Both the position numbers and the translations under genes were made by a program. Positions 18,699 through 26,205 of a DNA stretch of 64,000 nt are shown piece after piece (position 1 is the stretch's first letter; every line of letters begins with the position of its first letter). The stretch is from the NCBI RefSeq assembly GCF_011761235.1, contig NZ_JAAOYW010000003.1, positions 186,001 to 250,000 of the forward strand, read 5' to 3'. This DNA comes from Frigoribacterium faeni. Lineage in GTDB: Bacteria > Actinomycetota > Actinomycetes > Actinomycetales > Microbacteriaceae. The notes below the pieces were generated by a model. The model had not been told where the DNA came from. It was given only the letters and a program-made list of their open reading frames with translations, and made no database searches.

Positions 18699-19304
18699 GT
18701 GAGCGACCAGGCCCTCGACCCCGCACCTCCGGCCGGCCGGGGGTCGGCCGGCCTGCGCTGGCTGCGCGACGTCGTCGTGATCGTGCTCGTCGCGCTGCTC
18801 GTGTCGTGGGGCGTGCGCACGTGGCTCGTGCGCTCGTTCTCGATCCCCTCGGCCTCGATGGAGGCGACGCTGCAGGTCGGCGACCGCATCCTCGTGAACG
18901 AGCTGGCGCCCCGGCTGTCGGAGCTGCACCGCGGCGACGTCGTCGTGTTCCGCGACCCGGGCGGCTGGCTGTCGCCGGCCGAGGGCGACGACCTCGTCAA
19001 GCGGGTCGTCGGCCTGCCCGGCGACACCGTGCGCTGCTGCGACGCCGACGGGCGCCTGACGGTGGACGGCGAGCCGCTCGACGAGCCGTACCTGCAGGTG
19101 CCCGAGGGCGACCCGGCGTCGCTCGCCGCGTTCGACGTCACGGTGCCCGAGGGCGCGCTCTGGGTGATGGGCGACAACCGCGAGGACTCGGCCGACTCGC
19201 GCTCGCACGTGACCGGGCCGTACGAGGGGTTCGTGCCGCTCGAGAACGTGGTCGGGCGGGCGACGGTGGTCTTCTGGCCGGTGGGGCGCTGGTCGACGCT
19301 CTGA
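18699..19304 (+). CDS. lepB: Signal peptidase I
   Basis: The 201-residue protein starts at GTG 18699 (MSDQALDPAPPAGRG). One N-terminal transmembrane helix (DVVVIVLVALLVSWGVRTWLV) is followed by box B SIPSASMEATL with the catalytic Ser53, and box D VKRVVGLPGDTV with the general base Lys101. The GDNREDSADSRSHV box E is intact. It cleaves signal peptides of exported preproteins outside the membrane. It is the single-helix type usual in Gram-positives and is not in the common rplS-lepB-rnhB arrangement, so it may be an additional signal peptidase. Confidence 0.95.
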   Translation: MSDQALDPAPPAGRGSAGLRWLRDVVVIVLVALLVSWGVRTWLVRSFSIPSASMEATLQVGDRILVNELAPRLSELHRGDVVVFRDPGGWLSPAEGDDLVKRVVGLPGDTVRCCDADGRLTVDGEPLDEPYLQVPEGDPASLAAFDVTVPEGALWVMGDNREDSADSRSHVTGPYEGFVPLENVVGRATVVFWPVGRWSTL

Positions 19305-19372
19305 GCTGAGCCGAGCCGGGCCGGGCCGGGCCGAGCTGATCCGAGCCGGGCCCCGCTGCGAGGCGGCCGGCG

Positions 19373-19987
19373 TCAGCGTCGGGCGTCGCCGAGGGGACGG
19401 CGGGGGCGCAGCAGGAGGCTCGTGGCGACCAGGCAGGCCGCGAGGGTCGTCCAGCCGAGCCACGACGGCTCCGCCGCGGTGGCCAGCACGAGGCCGGCCG
19501 CGGCGGTCACGGTGCCGACGACGACCGGGAGGCGCCGGACGACGACCGCCGACCCGATGGACCCCGCGAGCGCGAGCAGCAGGCCCGGCAGGACGGGCCC
19601 CAGCGCCTCCGGCAGCACGGCGGCGACGGCGGCCGCCCGCTCGTCGGAGGCGACCCGCACGGCCTGCCGCGCCCAGGCCGCGCAGAGCGCGAGGGGCACC
19701 ACGAGCGCGAGCGCCGCGGCGGCCGCGACCTGGCGGCTGCGGCCGTGGTCGCCCCAGCCCCCGATGCCGACGAGCGCGCGGTGCCACCCGGGCAGCGCCG
19801 TGGCGAGGGCGGCGGCCCCGCCGACGACCGCGGCCCCGACGACGGCCGAGCCGTCGACGTCGCCGCCCCGCGCCTCGACGACCTCGCGCACCACGAGCAA
19901 CGGGCCGACCGCGGCGAGCACGCCCACGACGGTGCCGACGGCGAGCACGACGACGGAGGCGCGGGCACGGGCGGCGTCACTGGTCAC
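19373..19987 (-). CDS. Integral membrane protein, unknown function
   Basis: The 204-residue protein begins MTSDAARARASVVVLAVGTVVGVLA. Six hydrophobic segments can be picked out, among them VVVLAVGTVVGVLAAVGPLLVV, VVGAAVVGGAAALATALPG, AAAALALVVPLALCAAW, VLPGLLLALAGSIGSAVVV and VVGTVTAAAGLVLATAA, with a basic C-terminus. I cannot assign a family. It lies downstream of fadD copy 2 on the same strand, 70 bp from that gene's stop, and is convergent with lepB. The lepB-facing spacer (19305-19372) holds imperfect GAGCCGGGCC repeats. Confidence 0.6.
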   Translation of the reverse strand: MTSDAARARASVVVLAVGTVVGVLAAVGPLLVVREVVEARGGDVDGSAVVGAAVVGGAAALATALPGWHRALVGIGGWGDHGRSRQVAAAAALALVVPLALCAAWARQAVRVASDERAAAVAAVLPEALGPVLPGLLLALAGSIGSAVVVRRLPVVVGTVTAAAGLVLATAAEPSWLGWTTLAACLVATSLLLRPRRPLGDARR

Positions 19988-20057
19988 GCCCCCATCCCAC
20001 CAGGCCGGGCGGCGCGGGTCGTCCTCCCCGAGGACGACCCGGCCGCCGCGCGACGGG

Positions 20058-21761
20058 TCAGCGGCCGGCGATGAGGGCGTCGCGGACCTCGCGACGGAGG
20101 ACCTTGCCGATCAGCGACCGGGGCAGCTCGTCGACCACGACGACGCGACGCGGCACCTTGTAGGCGGCGAGCTGCTCGCGGCAGTGCTCGCGCACCTCCT
20201 CGGGGTCGACGGTGCGGCCGGGCTCGACGACGATAGCGGCGACGACGTCCTCGCCGCCGCCCTCGCGGGGCAGGCCGACGACCGCGGCCTCGGCGACGCC
20301 GCCGAACGCGCGCACCGCCTCCTCGACCTCGGAGGGGGCGACGTTGAAGCCGCCCGTGACGATGAGCTCCTTGATGCGGTCGACGATGGTGACGTAGCCG
20401 TCGGCGCTCATGCTGACGATGTCGCCCGTGCGGAACCAGCCGCCCGGCAGGAACGCCTCGGCGGTCTCGTCCGGCCGGTTCCAGTAGCCGCGGAACACCT
20501 GCGGCCCGCGCAGCACGAGCTCGCCCGCCGCGCCCGGCGTCACGGGGCGTTCGGGGTCGGGGTCGTCGCGGTCGACGACGCGCGCCTCGGTCGAGGGGAA
20601 CGGCACGCCCACGGTGCCGGGGCGGCGGGTCGGGCCCATCGGGTTGCCGAGCGCGACCGGCGAGGTCTCGGTGAGGCCGAAGCCCTCGACGAGCATGCCG
20701 CCCGTGACCCGCTCCCACGCGGTGACGGTCGACAGGGGGAGGTTCATGGCGCCCGAGATGGCGAAGCGGGCGCTGCGCAGGTCGACGCCGCGCTGCTCGG
20801 CCGCCTCGGCGAGCCGCTGGTAGATCGGCGGGACGGCGGGCAGGAACGTCGGCGGGTGCTTCGCGGCGGCCTTGAGCACGAGGTCGACGTCGAACTTGGG
20901 GAACAGCACGAGGCGCGCGCCGATGCTCATGGCGAAGGTCAGGCAGAGCGTCAGGCCGTAGGCGTGGAAGAACGGCAGCACGCCGTAGACGGTCTCCTGC
21001 CCCTCGACGACGCCCTGCACCCAGGCGCGTCCCTGCGCGGCGTTGCTGCGCAGCGAGCGGTGGGTCAGCACGGCGCCCTTCGGCGCCCCGGTCGTGCCGC
21101 TCGTGTACTGCAGCAGCGCGACGTCGTCGAGCGCGGGGCGCGGGTGGCGCCTCCGCAGCGGGCGGCTCGCCACGAGGTCCGACCAGGTCAGGTCGCCGAC
21201 GGCGCCCGCGGTCAGGGCCTCGCGCGACTTCCGCGCGGCGGGGATCGGCAGCCTCAGGGCGAGCCGCGTCGCGAGCGGCATCCCGCGCGTGACGTCGACG
21301 GAGACGACGGCGTCGAAGCGCAGGTCCGCCGGCAGCTCGCGCAGCCGCCCCACGAGCTTGTCCCAGGCGATCGCGACCTTCGCGCCGTGGTCCTCGAAGA
21401 GGTGCCGCAGCTCGCGGTCGGTGTAGAGCGGGTTGTGCTCGACGACGATCGCGCCGAGGCGCAGGACCGCGTAGAACGCGACGACGTGCTGCGGGCTGTT
21501 CGGCAGCAGGATCGCCACCCGGTCGCCCGCCGTGACGCCGAGCGCACGGAGCCCCTCGGCGGCCCGGGCGATCTCGTCGCCGAGGTCGCGGTAGCGCGTC
21601 TCGCGCCCGAAGAACTCGAGGGCGACCCGGCCACGGTGCGCGGCGACGGCGTCGTCGATCAGGTCGACGAGCGTGCCCGTCACGGGCTCGATGTCGGCGG
21701 GCACGCCCGGGGCGTAGCTGTGCAGCCAGGGGCGGGCGTCGGGCGCGGCGTCAGCGGTCAT
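20058..21761 (-). CDS. fadD: Long-chain fatty acid-CoA ligase (AMP-binding), copy 2
   Basis: The 567-residue protein begins MTADAAPDARPWLHSYAPGVP. It has P-loop YTSGTTGAPKGA, EGFGLTETSP, and GGWFRTGDIV with the ensuing hinge DRIKELIVTGGFNVAPSE, plus the catalytic Lys in PRSLIGKVLRREV. It is a paralogue of the 14941-16623 enzyme with the same domain order and near-identical blocks (VVAFYAVLRLGAIVVEHNPL). Two copies within 5 kb suggest a local duplication with different chain-length or regulation roles. Upstream TTCGAT with 6-nt spacing is a weak leaderless -10. Confidence 0.92.
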   Translation of the reverse strand: MTADAAPDARPWLHSYAPGVPADIEPVTGTLVDLIDDAVAAHRGRVALEFFGRETRYRDLGDEIARAAEGLRALGVTAGDRVAILLPNSPQHVVAFYAVLRLGAIVVEHNPLYTDRELRHLFEDHGAKVAIAWDKLVGRLRELPADLRFDAVVSVDVTRGMPLATRLALRLPIPAARKSREALTAGAVGDLTWSDLVASRPLRRRHPRPALDDVALLQYTSGTTGAPKGAVLTHRSLRSNAAQGRAWVQGVVEGQETVYGVLPFFHAYGLTLCLTFAMSIGARLVLFPKFDVDLVLKAAAKHPPTFLPAVPPIYQRLAEAAEQRGVDLRSARFAISGAMNLPLSTVTAWERVTGGMLVEGFGLTETSPVALGNPMGPTRRPGTVGVPFPSTEARVVDRDDPDPERPVTPGAAGELVLRGPQVFRGYWNRPDETAEAFLPGGWFRTGDIVSMSADGYVTIVDRIKELIVTGGFNVAPSEVEEAVRAFGGVAEAAVVGLPREGGGEDVVAAIVVEPGRTVDPEEVREHCREQLAAYKVPRRVVVVDELPRSLIGKVLRREVRDALIAGR

Positions 21762-21802
21762 CGGGCCATCGAACCATCACGCGGCCACGGCTACCTGCGA
21801 GG

Positions 21803-22360
21803 TCAGCGGGCGTCGCGGCCCGTCAGCGCGAGCAGCCGCACCCGCAGGGGCGCGTCCTCGTCGACCGGCACGGGGGAGGCGAACAGGCCGGAGGCCTCGA
21901 GGGCGTCCCGCTGCGGCTCGAAGACCGTCCAGACCGCGGCGACGAGGTCGTCGTCGAGCTCTTCGTCGGTGCCGATCGCCCTCGCGAGGTCCCAGGCGTG
22001 GATCGTGACGTCGGCGACCTGCTCGGCGAGGTACTCGCGCACGGGCACGACGTCGGAGCTCAGCCGCACGGAGGCGTCGGGATCGGCCCCGCGCCAGGCG
22101 TCGGACGCCGCGCCCGACCAGCGGTGCCAGGCGGCGACGAGGTCGTCGCCGAGGGGCTCGACCGACGCCTGCGCCTCGCTCGGGTCGCCGCCCTCGAGCA
22201 GCACGGGGACCCACTGCTGCTCGCGGGTGACGTGCCGCACGAGGTCGCGGACGGCCCACTCGGTGTCGGGCGTCGGGGCGTCCCAGTCGGTGACGGCCTC
22301 GACGCGGCGCGCGAACTCCGCGTGCGCTCGGTGCTGCAGGGCGATCCAGTCGTGCGTCAT
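21803..22360 (-). CDS. TIGR03086-type metal-binding DinB/mycothiol maleylpyruvate isomerase-like protein
   Basis: The 185-residue protein begins MTHDWIALQHRAHAEFARRVEAV. The pattern WDAPTPDTEWAVRDLVRHVTREQQWVP (two stretches) carries the first His ligand, and VADVTIHAWDLARAIG carries the second His/Asp cluster typical of the actinobacterial MDMPI/DinB-like fold. In this superfamily members use mycothiol with a divalent metal for isomerisation or thiol transfer; the substrate here is unknown. The ATG has GGAAGGACC upstream. It is divergent from the DUF6412 gene. Confidence 0.8.
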   Translation of the reverse strand: MTHDWIALQHRAHAEFARRVEAVTDWDAPTPDTEWAVRDLVRHVTREQQWVPVLLEGGDPSEAQASVEPLGDDLVAAWHRWSGAASDAWRGADPDASVRLSSDVVPVREYLAEQVADVTIHAWDLARAIGTDEELDDDLVAAVWTVFEPQRDALEASGLFASPVPVDEDAPLRVRLLALTGRDAR

Positions 22361-22499
22361 GCGGGGTCCTTCCGAACGGGTGTGACCAGGGACAACGCAG
22401 GAGGCGGTCGAGGCTTCCCGAGGGCCGTCACGGCCCGAGGGCGTCGCCGACCCTGGCGTCCGCCGCCAGCGTACCGACCACGGCCCGCGCCCCGTCGTC

Positions 22500-22505
22500 T
22501 AGGGT
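22500..22505 (+). promoter_or_regulatory. Leaderless-type -10 (TAGGGT) for the DUF6412 gene
   Basis: TAGGGT ends 6 nt before GTG 22512, with no ribosome site between. Confidence 0.45.
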
Positions 22506-22511
22506 CGAGCC

Positions 22512-22823
22512 GTGACCTCCCTGCTCGAGTTCCTGGTGCGCGTCCTGGCGCCGGTCGAGCTCGCGCTCTCGACCGGCCTCGGCGCGGGCCACCCGACCTC
22601 GCTGCCCGTGGGCGTCGTCGTCGGGCTCGTCGGCGCGACCGCGCTGCTGGCGATCGTGGTCGTCGCCCGCGCGGTGCTCGCGCTCGCCGGGCTGGGCGCG
22701 GCCGTGCCGGGGGCGGTGCTGACCGAGTCGGCCGACGTGCGCCTCCTCGTCTTCGCCCGCGACCCCGACGCCGACGGACACGTGCGCGCGCGGGCGCCGG
22801 GGCAGGGCCTCCCGGCCGCCTGA
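22512..22823 (+). CDS. DUF6412-like small membrane protein upstream of a YidC homologue
   Basis: The 103-residue protein starts at GTG 22512. It has an N-terminal amphipathic or hydrophobic part (SLLEFLVRVLAPVELALSTGLG), one clear helix (LPVGVVVGLVGATALLAIVVVARAVLALAG), then LTESADVRLLVFARDPDADGHVRARAPG. I recognise this as the DUF6412 type, repeatedly found directly before a short YidC/Oxa1 protein in Microbacteriaceae. Function is unknown; pairing suggests a partner in membrane insertion. The stop is 60 bp before the YidC-like start. Confidence 0.65.
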   Translation: MTSLLEFLVRVLAPVELALSTGLGAGHPTSLPVGVVVGLVGATALLAIVVVARAVLALAGLGAAVPGAVLTESADVRLLVFARDPDADGHVRARAPGQGLPAA

Positions 22824-22883
22824 CCGCAGACGCGGCGCCGCGGCGGCCAGAAGAGACCCTTCCCCTTCTGCCGTGAGGACCCC

Positions 22884-23615
22884 GTGGACCTGTCCGCCTT
22901 CCCGCCCTTCGCCGTCGTGCTCGACGGCCTGCACACCGTCGTCGTCGCGCTCGGCGACGCCGTCGAGCCCTTCGCCGGCGCGTCGTCGTCGGCGCTCGCC
23001 GTCGTGCTGCTCACCCTGCTCGTCCGTGCGCTGCTCGTGCCCGTGGGGGTGTCGCAGGTGCGTGCCGAGATCGGGCGTCGCCGGCTGGCCCCCGCGCTCG
23101 CGGACCTGCGCCGCCGGATCCGCGACCCCCAGGCGCTGCAGCGCGCCACCGCGGCCCTCTACACGTCGGAGAAGGTGTCGCCGCTGGCGGGCTGCCTGCC
23201 GACGCTGGCCCAGGCGCCCGTGCTGACGGCGGTGTGGTCGCTCTTCTCGCACCCGCTGATCGCGGGGCACGCGAACGCCCTGCTCGGCCACGGCCTGGCC
23301 GGGGCGGCCCTCGGCGCGACGCTCGTCGGCTCGGTCGGCGGCGGGTTCGCCGTCGTCGGGCCGTTCGCCGTCCTGCTCGTCGTGCTGGCGGTCGTCGTCG
23401 AGCTGCGGCGACGGGCCGACCTGCGGGCGGCCGGGCCGGCGGCCTCCACGACGGCGCAGGAGGCGGTGCCCGGCCTGGCGACGATCGCCCGCGTCGTGCC
23501 CTTCGTCAGCGTCGTCGTCGCGGCCTTCGTGCCGCTCGCCGCGGCGCTGTACCTGGTCACGAGCGCGGCGTGGACGCTGGGGGAGCGGGCGCTGCTGCGC
23601 CGGCTGCTCGCGTAG
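22884..23615 (+). CDS. Short YidC/Oxa1-family membrane insertase homologue
   Basis: The 243-residue protein starts at GTG 22884 after GTGAGGACC. It has five hydrophobic segments; helix one (ALAVVLLTLLVRALLVPVGV) with an Arg in the groove position is followed by the cytoplasmic hairpin (RLAPALADLRRRIRDPQALQ), and then GCLPTLAQAPVLTAVWSLF, where the family's conserved region lies. It lacks the long periplasmic domain and C-tail of main YidC and is not next to rnpA-rpmH, so it is probably a second, specialised insertase. Confidence 0.8.
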   Translation: MDLSAFPPFAVVLDGLHTVVVALGDAVEPFAGASSSALAVVLLTLLVRALLVPVGVSQVRAEIGRRRLAPALADLRRRIRDPQALQRATAALYTSEKVSPLAGCLPTLAQAPVLTAVWSLFSHPLIAGHANALLGHGLAGAALGATLVGSVGGGFAVVGPFAVLLVVLAVVVELRRRADLRAAGPAASTTAQEAVPGLATIARVVPFVSVVVAAFVPLAAALYLVTSAAWTLGERALLRRLLA

Positions 23616-23669
23616 CCCCGGCGCCGACGGCGCGTTCCCGACGACGTCCGGGGCGCGCCCCTGGACGAC

Positions 23670-23706
23670 GGAGGGCCCGCACCTGCCGAGCAGGTGCGGG
23701 CCCTCC
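23670..23706. terminator. 17-bp perfect stem, bidirectional terminator candidate
   Basis: GGAGGGCCCGCACCTGC (23670-23686) and its exact reverse complement (23690-23706) flank a 3-nt CGA loop. It lies in the 106-bp gap between the convergent yidC-like and yceI genes. No T-run on either strand, as is frequent in actinobacterial terminators. Confidence 0.75.
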
Positions 23707-23721
23707 GAGGTGCCGGGTGGA

Positions 23722-24273
23722 CTACGCCGCGAGGACGAACTGGATCTCGAGCGTGACGGTGACGTCGTTGCCGAGGGTGAAGCCGCCGGCCTCGAGGGCG
23801 GCGTTCCAGGTGACGCCGAACTCGGTGCGGTCGATCTTCGTCGTGGCCGAGAAGCCGAGCTTGGTCTGGCCGTAGCCGTCGACGACGAGGCCGCCGAACT
23901 CGCTCTTCAGGGTGACGGGCTTCGTGACGCCGCGGAGGGTCAGGTCGCCGTGCACGAGGAAGTCGTCGCCGCCCTTCTCCTCGATGCTGGTCGACACGAA
24001 GGTCATCGTCGGGTGCTGCTCGGCGAGGAAGAAGTCGCCCGACTGCAGGTGGCCGTCGCGGTCCTTCTGGTTCGTGTTGACCGAGGCCACGTCGATCGAC
24101 GCGGTGACCTTGCTGGCCGTGTGGTCCTCGGCGGTCTCGAGCGACGCGTCGAACGACTCGAACGAGCCCTTGACCTTGCTGATGGCGAGGTGGCGGACGC
24201 TGAACGAGACCTCGCTGTGCGTGGGGTCGAGGGTCCAGGTGCCGGCGGGGATCTTCTCTGCGGTGATGGCCAT
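23722..24273 (-). CDS. YceI family protein (lipid/polyprenyl-binding lipocalin-like)
   Basis: The 183-residue protein begins MAITAEKIPAGTWTLDPTHSEVSFSVRHL. TWTLDPTHS and the repeated beta-strands (VTASIDVASVNTNQKDRDGHL; FLVHGDLTLRGVTKPVTL) are diagnostic of YceI. Studied members bind polyisoprenoids or fatty amides in a beta-barrel. No signal peptide is visible, so this one is cytoplasmic. Unlike its neighbours, it has a long leader with a TATACT -10 and a palindrome, indicating dedicated control. Confidence 0.9.
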   Translation of the reverse strand: MAITAEKIPAGTWTLDPTHSEVSFSVRHLAISKVKGSFESFDASLETAEDHTASKVTASIDVASVNTNQKDRDGHLQSGDFFLAEQHPTMTFVSTSIEEKGGDDFLVHGDLTLRGVTKPVTLKSEFGGLVVDGYGQTKLGFSATTKIDRTEFGVTWNAALEAGGFTLGNDVTVTLEIQFVLAA

Positions 24274-24317
24274 GGTGTTCTCCTGCTGTTCTGTGGGCTG
24301 TTCGGTGAGCTCTAGAT

Positions 24318-24333
24318 CGGTGACGTGTCACCG
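24318..24333. promoter_or_regulatory. Palindromic operator candidate in the yceI leader
   Basis: CGGTGAC and GTCACCG are perfect 7-bp arms around GT. It lies 12 bp downstream of the TATACT hexamer, where a bound repressor would block transcription. Confidence 0.45.
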
Positions 24334-24345
24334 AAGGTCGGTACG

Positions 24346-24351
24346 AGTATA
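24346..24351 (-). promoter_or_regulatory. -10 element (TATACT) of yceI
   Basis: TATACT on the minus strand is one of the best -10 matches in the window, within an unusually AT-rich patch (GCATATACTCG). The leader to ATG 24273 is about 65 nt. No strong -35 is evident. Confidence 0.6.
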
Positions 24352-24372
24352 TGCAAGCGCATCCTCTCGCGC

Positions 24373-24407
24373 GACATTCCCGATCGCCCGACGGGATCGG
24401 GAACGTC
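24373..24407. terminator. Hairpin between aldo/keto reductase and yceI
   Basis: TTCCCGATC (24377-24385) pairs with GATCGGGAA (24395-24403) around a 9-nt loop, and flanking CGAC/GTCG adds 4 bp after one mismatch. It follows the stop of the minus-strand aldo/keto reductase gene and precedes the yceI promoter, so it should insulate them. Confidence 0.55.
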
Positions 24408-24422
24408 GCCGGGAGGCCCCGC

Positions 24423-25427
24423 TCAGGCCGGGCGCTCGGCGGGGGAGACGGTCTTGGCGGGGTCGCGCTCGGCGAGGTCGCCGAGCGCCTCGTCGATGGA
24501 CGCCATGACCTCGGCCGGCAGCGTGACGCCGGCCGCCTTGACGTTGTCCGCCACCTGCTCGGGCCGCGAGGCGCCGATGATGGCGGAGGCGACGTTGTCG
24601 TTCTGCAGCACCCACGCGATGGCGAGCTGGGCCATCGAGAGCCCCAGGTCCGCCGCGATGGGCTCGAGCGAGGCGACGCCCGTGAGCACCTCGTCGGTGA
24701 GGAAGCGCTTGATCGTGTTCGCGCCTCCCTTCTCGTCCGTCGCCCGGCTGCCGGCCGGCAGCTCGGCGCCGGGCTTGTACTTGCCGGTGAGCACGCCCTG
24801 CGCGACGGGCGACCAGACGATCTGGCTCAGGCCGTGCTGCTTGCTCGCGGGCACGACTTCCTGCTCGATGACGCGCCAGAGCATCGAGTACTGCGGCTGG
24901 TTCGAGATGAGCTGCACGCCGAGCTGCTTCGCGAGGTCGTGGCCGGCACGGATCTGCTCGGCGTTCCACTCGCTGACGCCGATGTAGAGCGCCTTGCCCT
25001 GCCGGACGACGTCGGCGAAGGCCTGCATGGTCTCCTCGAGAGGCGTCTCGTAGTCGTAGCGGTGGGCCTGGTACAGGTCGACGTAGTCGGTGCCGAGCCG
25101 GGTGAGCGAGCCGTCGATCGACTCGAGCACGTGCTTGCGGCTGAGGCCGGTGTCGTTGTGGCCGGCAGGGCCGGTCGGCCAGTAGACCTTCGTGAAGATC
25201 TCGAGCGACTCGCGCCGCTCGCCGGCGAGCGCCGCCCCGAGCACCGTCTCGGCGCCGGTGTTCGCGTAGGCGTCGGCGGTGTCGAAGGTCGAGATGCCCG
25301 CGTCGAGCGCGGCGCGGACGCACTGCGTCGCGACGTCGTTCTCGACCTGGGAGGCGTGCGTGAGCCAGTTGCCGTAGGTGATCTCCGAGATCTTGAGACC
25401 GCTCTGTCCGAGGTATCTGAATTCCAT
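24423..25427 (-). CDS. Aldo/keto reductase (potassium-channel beta-subunit-like)
   Basis: The 334-residue TIM-barrel protein begins MEFRYLGQSGLKISEITYGN. The catalytic Asp (FDTADAYANTGAE), Tyr in the same segment, Lys (EIFTKVYWP) and His (YQAHRYDYETP) of the AKR tetrad are all in place, with the NADPH site IIGASRPEQV near the end. It is closest to the AKR6/YajO type that reduces aldehydes and ketones with NADPH. TAGCGT with 6-nt spacing to the ATG suggests leaderless expression. A second, different AKR is at 49687-50706. Confidence 0.9.
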   Translation of the reverse strand: MEFRYLGQSGLKISEITYGNWLTHASQVENDVATQCVRAALDAGISTFDTADAYANTGAETVLGAALAGERRESLEIFTKVYWPTGPAGHNDTGLSRKHVLESIDGSLTRLGTDYVDLYQAHRYDYETPLEETMQAFADVVRQGKALYIGVSEWNAEQIRAGHDLAKQLGVQLISNQPQYSMLWRVIEQEVVPASKQHGLSQIVWSPVAQGVLTGKYKPGAELPAGSRATDEKGGANTIKRFLTDEVLTGVASLEPIAADLGLSMAQLAIAWVLQNDNVASAIIGASRPEQVADNVKAAGVTLPAEVMASIDEALGDLAERDPAKTVSPAERPA

Positions 25428-25433
25428 GGGCCC

Positions 25434-25439
25434 ACGCTA
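25434..25439 (-). promoter_or_regulatory. Leaderless-type -10 (TAGCGT) for the aldo/keto reductase
   Basis: TAGCGT, GGGCCC, then ATG 25427 on the minus strand (6-nt spacing). Confidence 0.45.
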
Positions 25440-25540
25440 CGCGCGTGCCCGCCCCGAGGGGGCTGCCCGCCCGGCGGCTCGTGTGAACAGCACGTGACGA
25501 GACCCTGGCAACCGGCGCACAACCGTGTACCCCGGCCAAA

Positions 25541-25570
25541 CCCCCGAACGGGTGGCCCCCGAACCGGTGT
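25541..25570 (+). repeat. Two tandem 15-bp repeats directly before the glycan cluster
   Basis: CCCCCGAACGGGTGG (25541-25555) is followed at once by CCCCCGAACCGGTGT (25556-25570), 12 of 15 positions identical. The second copy ends 1 bp before the first ATG of the cluster. It could be a pair of operator half-sites or a duplicated promoter piece. Confidence 0.5.
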
Positions 25571-25571
25571 C

Positions 25572-26117
25572 ATGCCCGACGCTCCTGCCCTCGACGAGAG
25601 GGTGACCACCCGACCGGCCGACGCTCCTGCCGTCGCCCCCGCCGCCTCCTCGGCGTCCTCTGCCGTGCCCGCCCGCGCCGCCGTCTCGGCCCGCGTGGCG
25701 AGCCGCCTCCGCGAGCTCGCGACCTTCGGCCTCGTCGGCGGCATCGCGTTCGTCGTCGACGTCGGCGTCTACAACCTGCTGCGGCTCACCCTGCTCGACG
25801 ACAAGCCCATCGGCGCGAAGGTCGTCTCGGTGATCGTCGCCACGGCGGTCGCCTGGCTGGGCAACCGCTACCTCACGTTCCGCGCCGACCGCGGCCGGGC
25901 CGTGCTCAAGGAGGCCGTCGTGTTCGGCCTCGTGAACGTGGGCGGCCTGGCCATCGCCTCCCTGTGCCTGTTCGTCTCGCACTACGTGCTCGGCCACACC
26001 AGCCAGCTCGCCGACAACATCGCGGCGAACGGGGTGGGGCTCGTGCTCGGCACGGCGTTCCGCTACGTGGCCTACCGGTGGTTCGTCTTCGCGCCGGCCA
26101 CCGCGGACGTGCGCTGA
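25572..26117 (+). CDS. GtrA-like polyprenyl-linked sugar translocase family protein
   Basis: The 181-residue protein starts at ATG 25572 with an Ala/Pro-rich cytoplasmic N-terminus. It then has four helices with the GtrA signature: FGLVGGIAFVVDVGVYNLL, IVATAVAWLGNRYLTFR, AVVFGLVNVGGLAIASLCLF and NGVGLVLGTAFRYVAYRWFVF. GtrA proteins are thought to flip polyprenyl-phosphate sugars across the membrane. It opens the glycan cluster; the likely carrier-sugar donor enzyme (32772) and a GT-C user (27696) lie in the same cluster. Confidence 0.85.
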   Translation: MPDAPALDERVTTRPADAPAVAPAASSASSAVPARAAVSARVASRLRELATFGLVGGIAFVVDVGVYNLLRLTLLDDKPIGAKVVSVIVATAVAWLGNRYLTFRADRGRAVLKEAVVFGLVNVGGLAIASLCLFVSHYVLGHTSQLADNIAANGVGLVLGTAFRYVAYRWFVFAPATADVR

Positions 26118-26205
26118 CCCGCACGTCCCGCCCGCTCCACCGGACGCGAGACCCGACCCTCGCGCCCTGCACCGCACCCGACCTCCACCCGACAGGAGAA
26201 CGACC

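Noticed and set aside
19422-22385. A 987-codon plus-strand frame opposite the membrane protein, fadD copy 2 and the TIGR03086 gene
   Set aside because: Same reason: antisense to three motif-bearing genes, with no recognisable domain.
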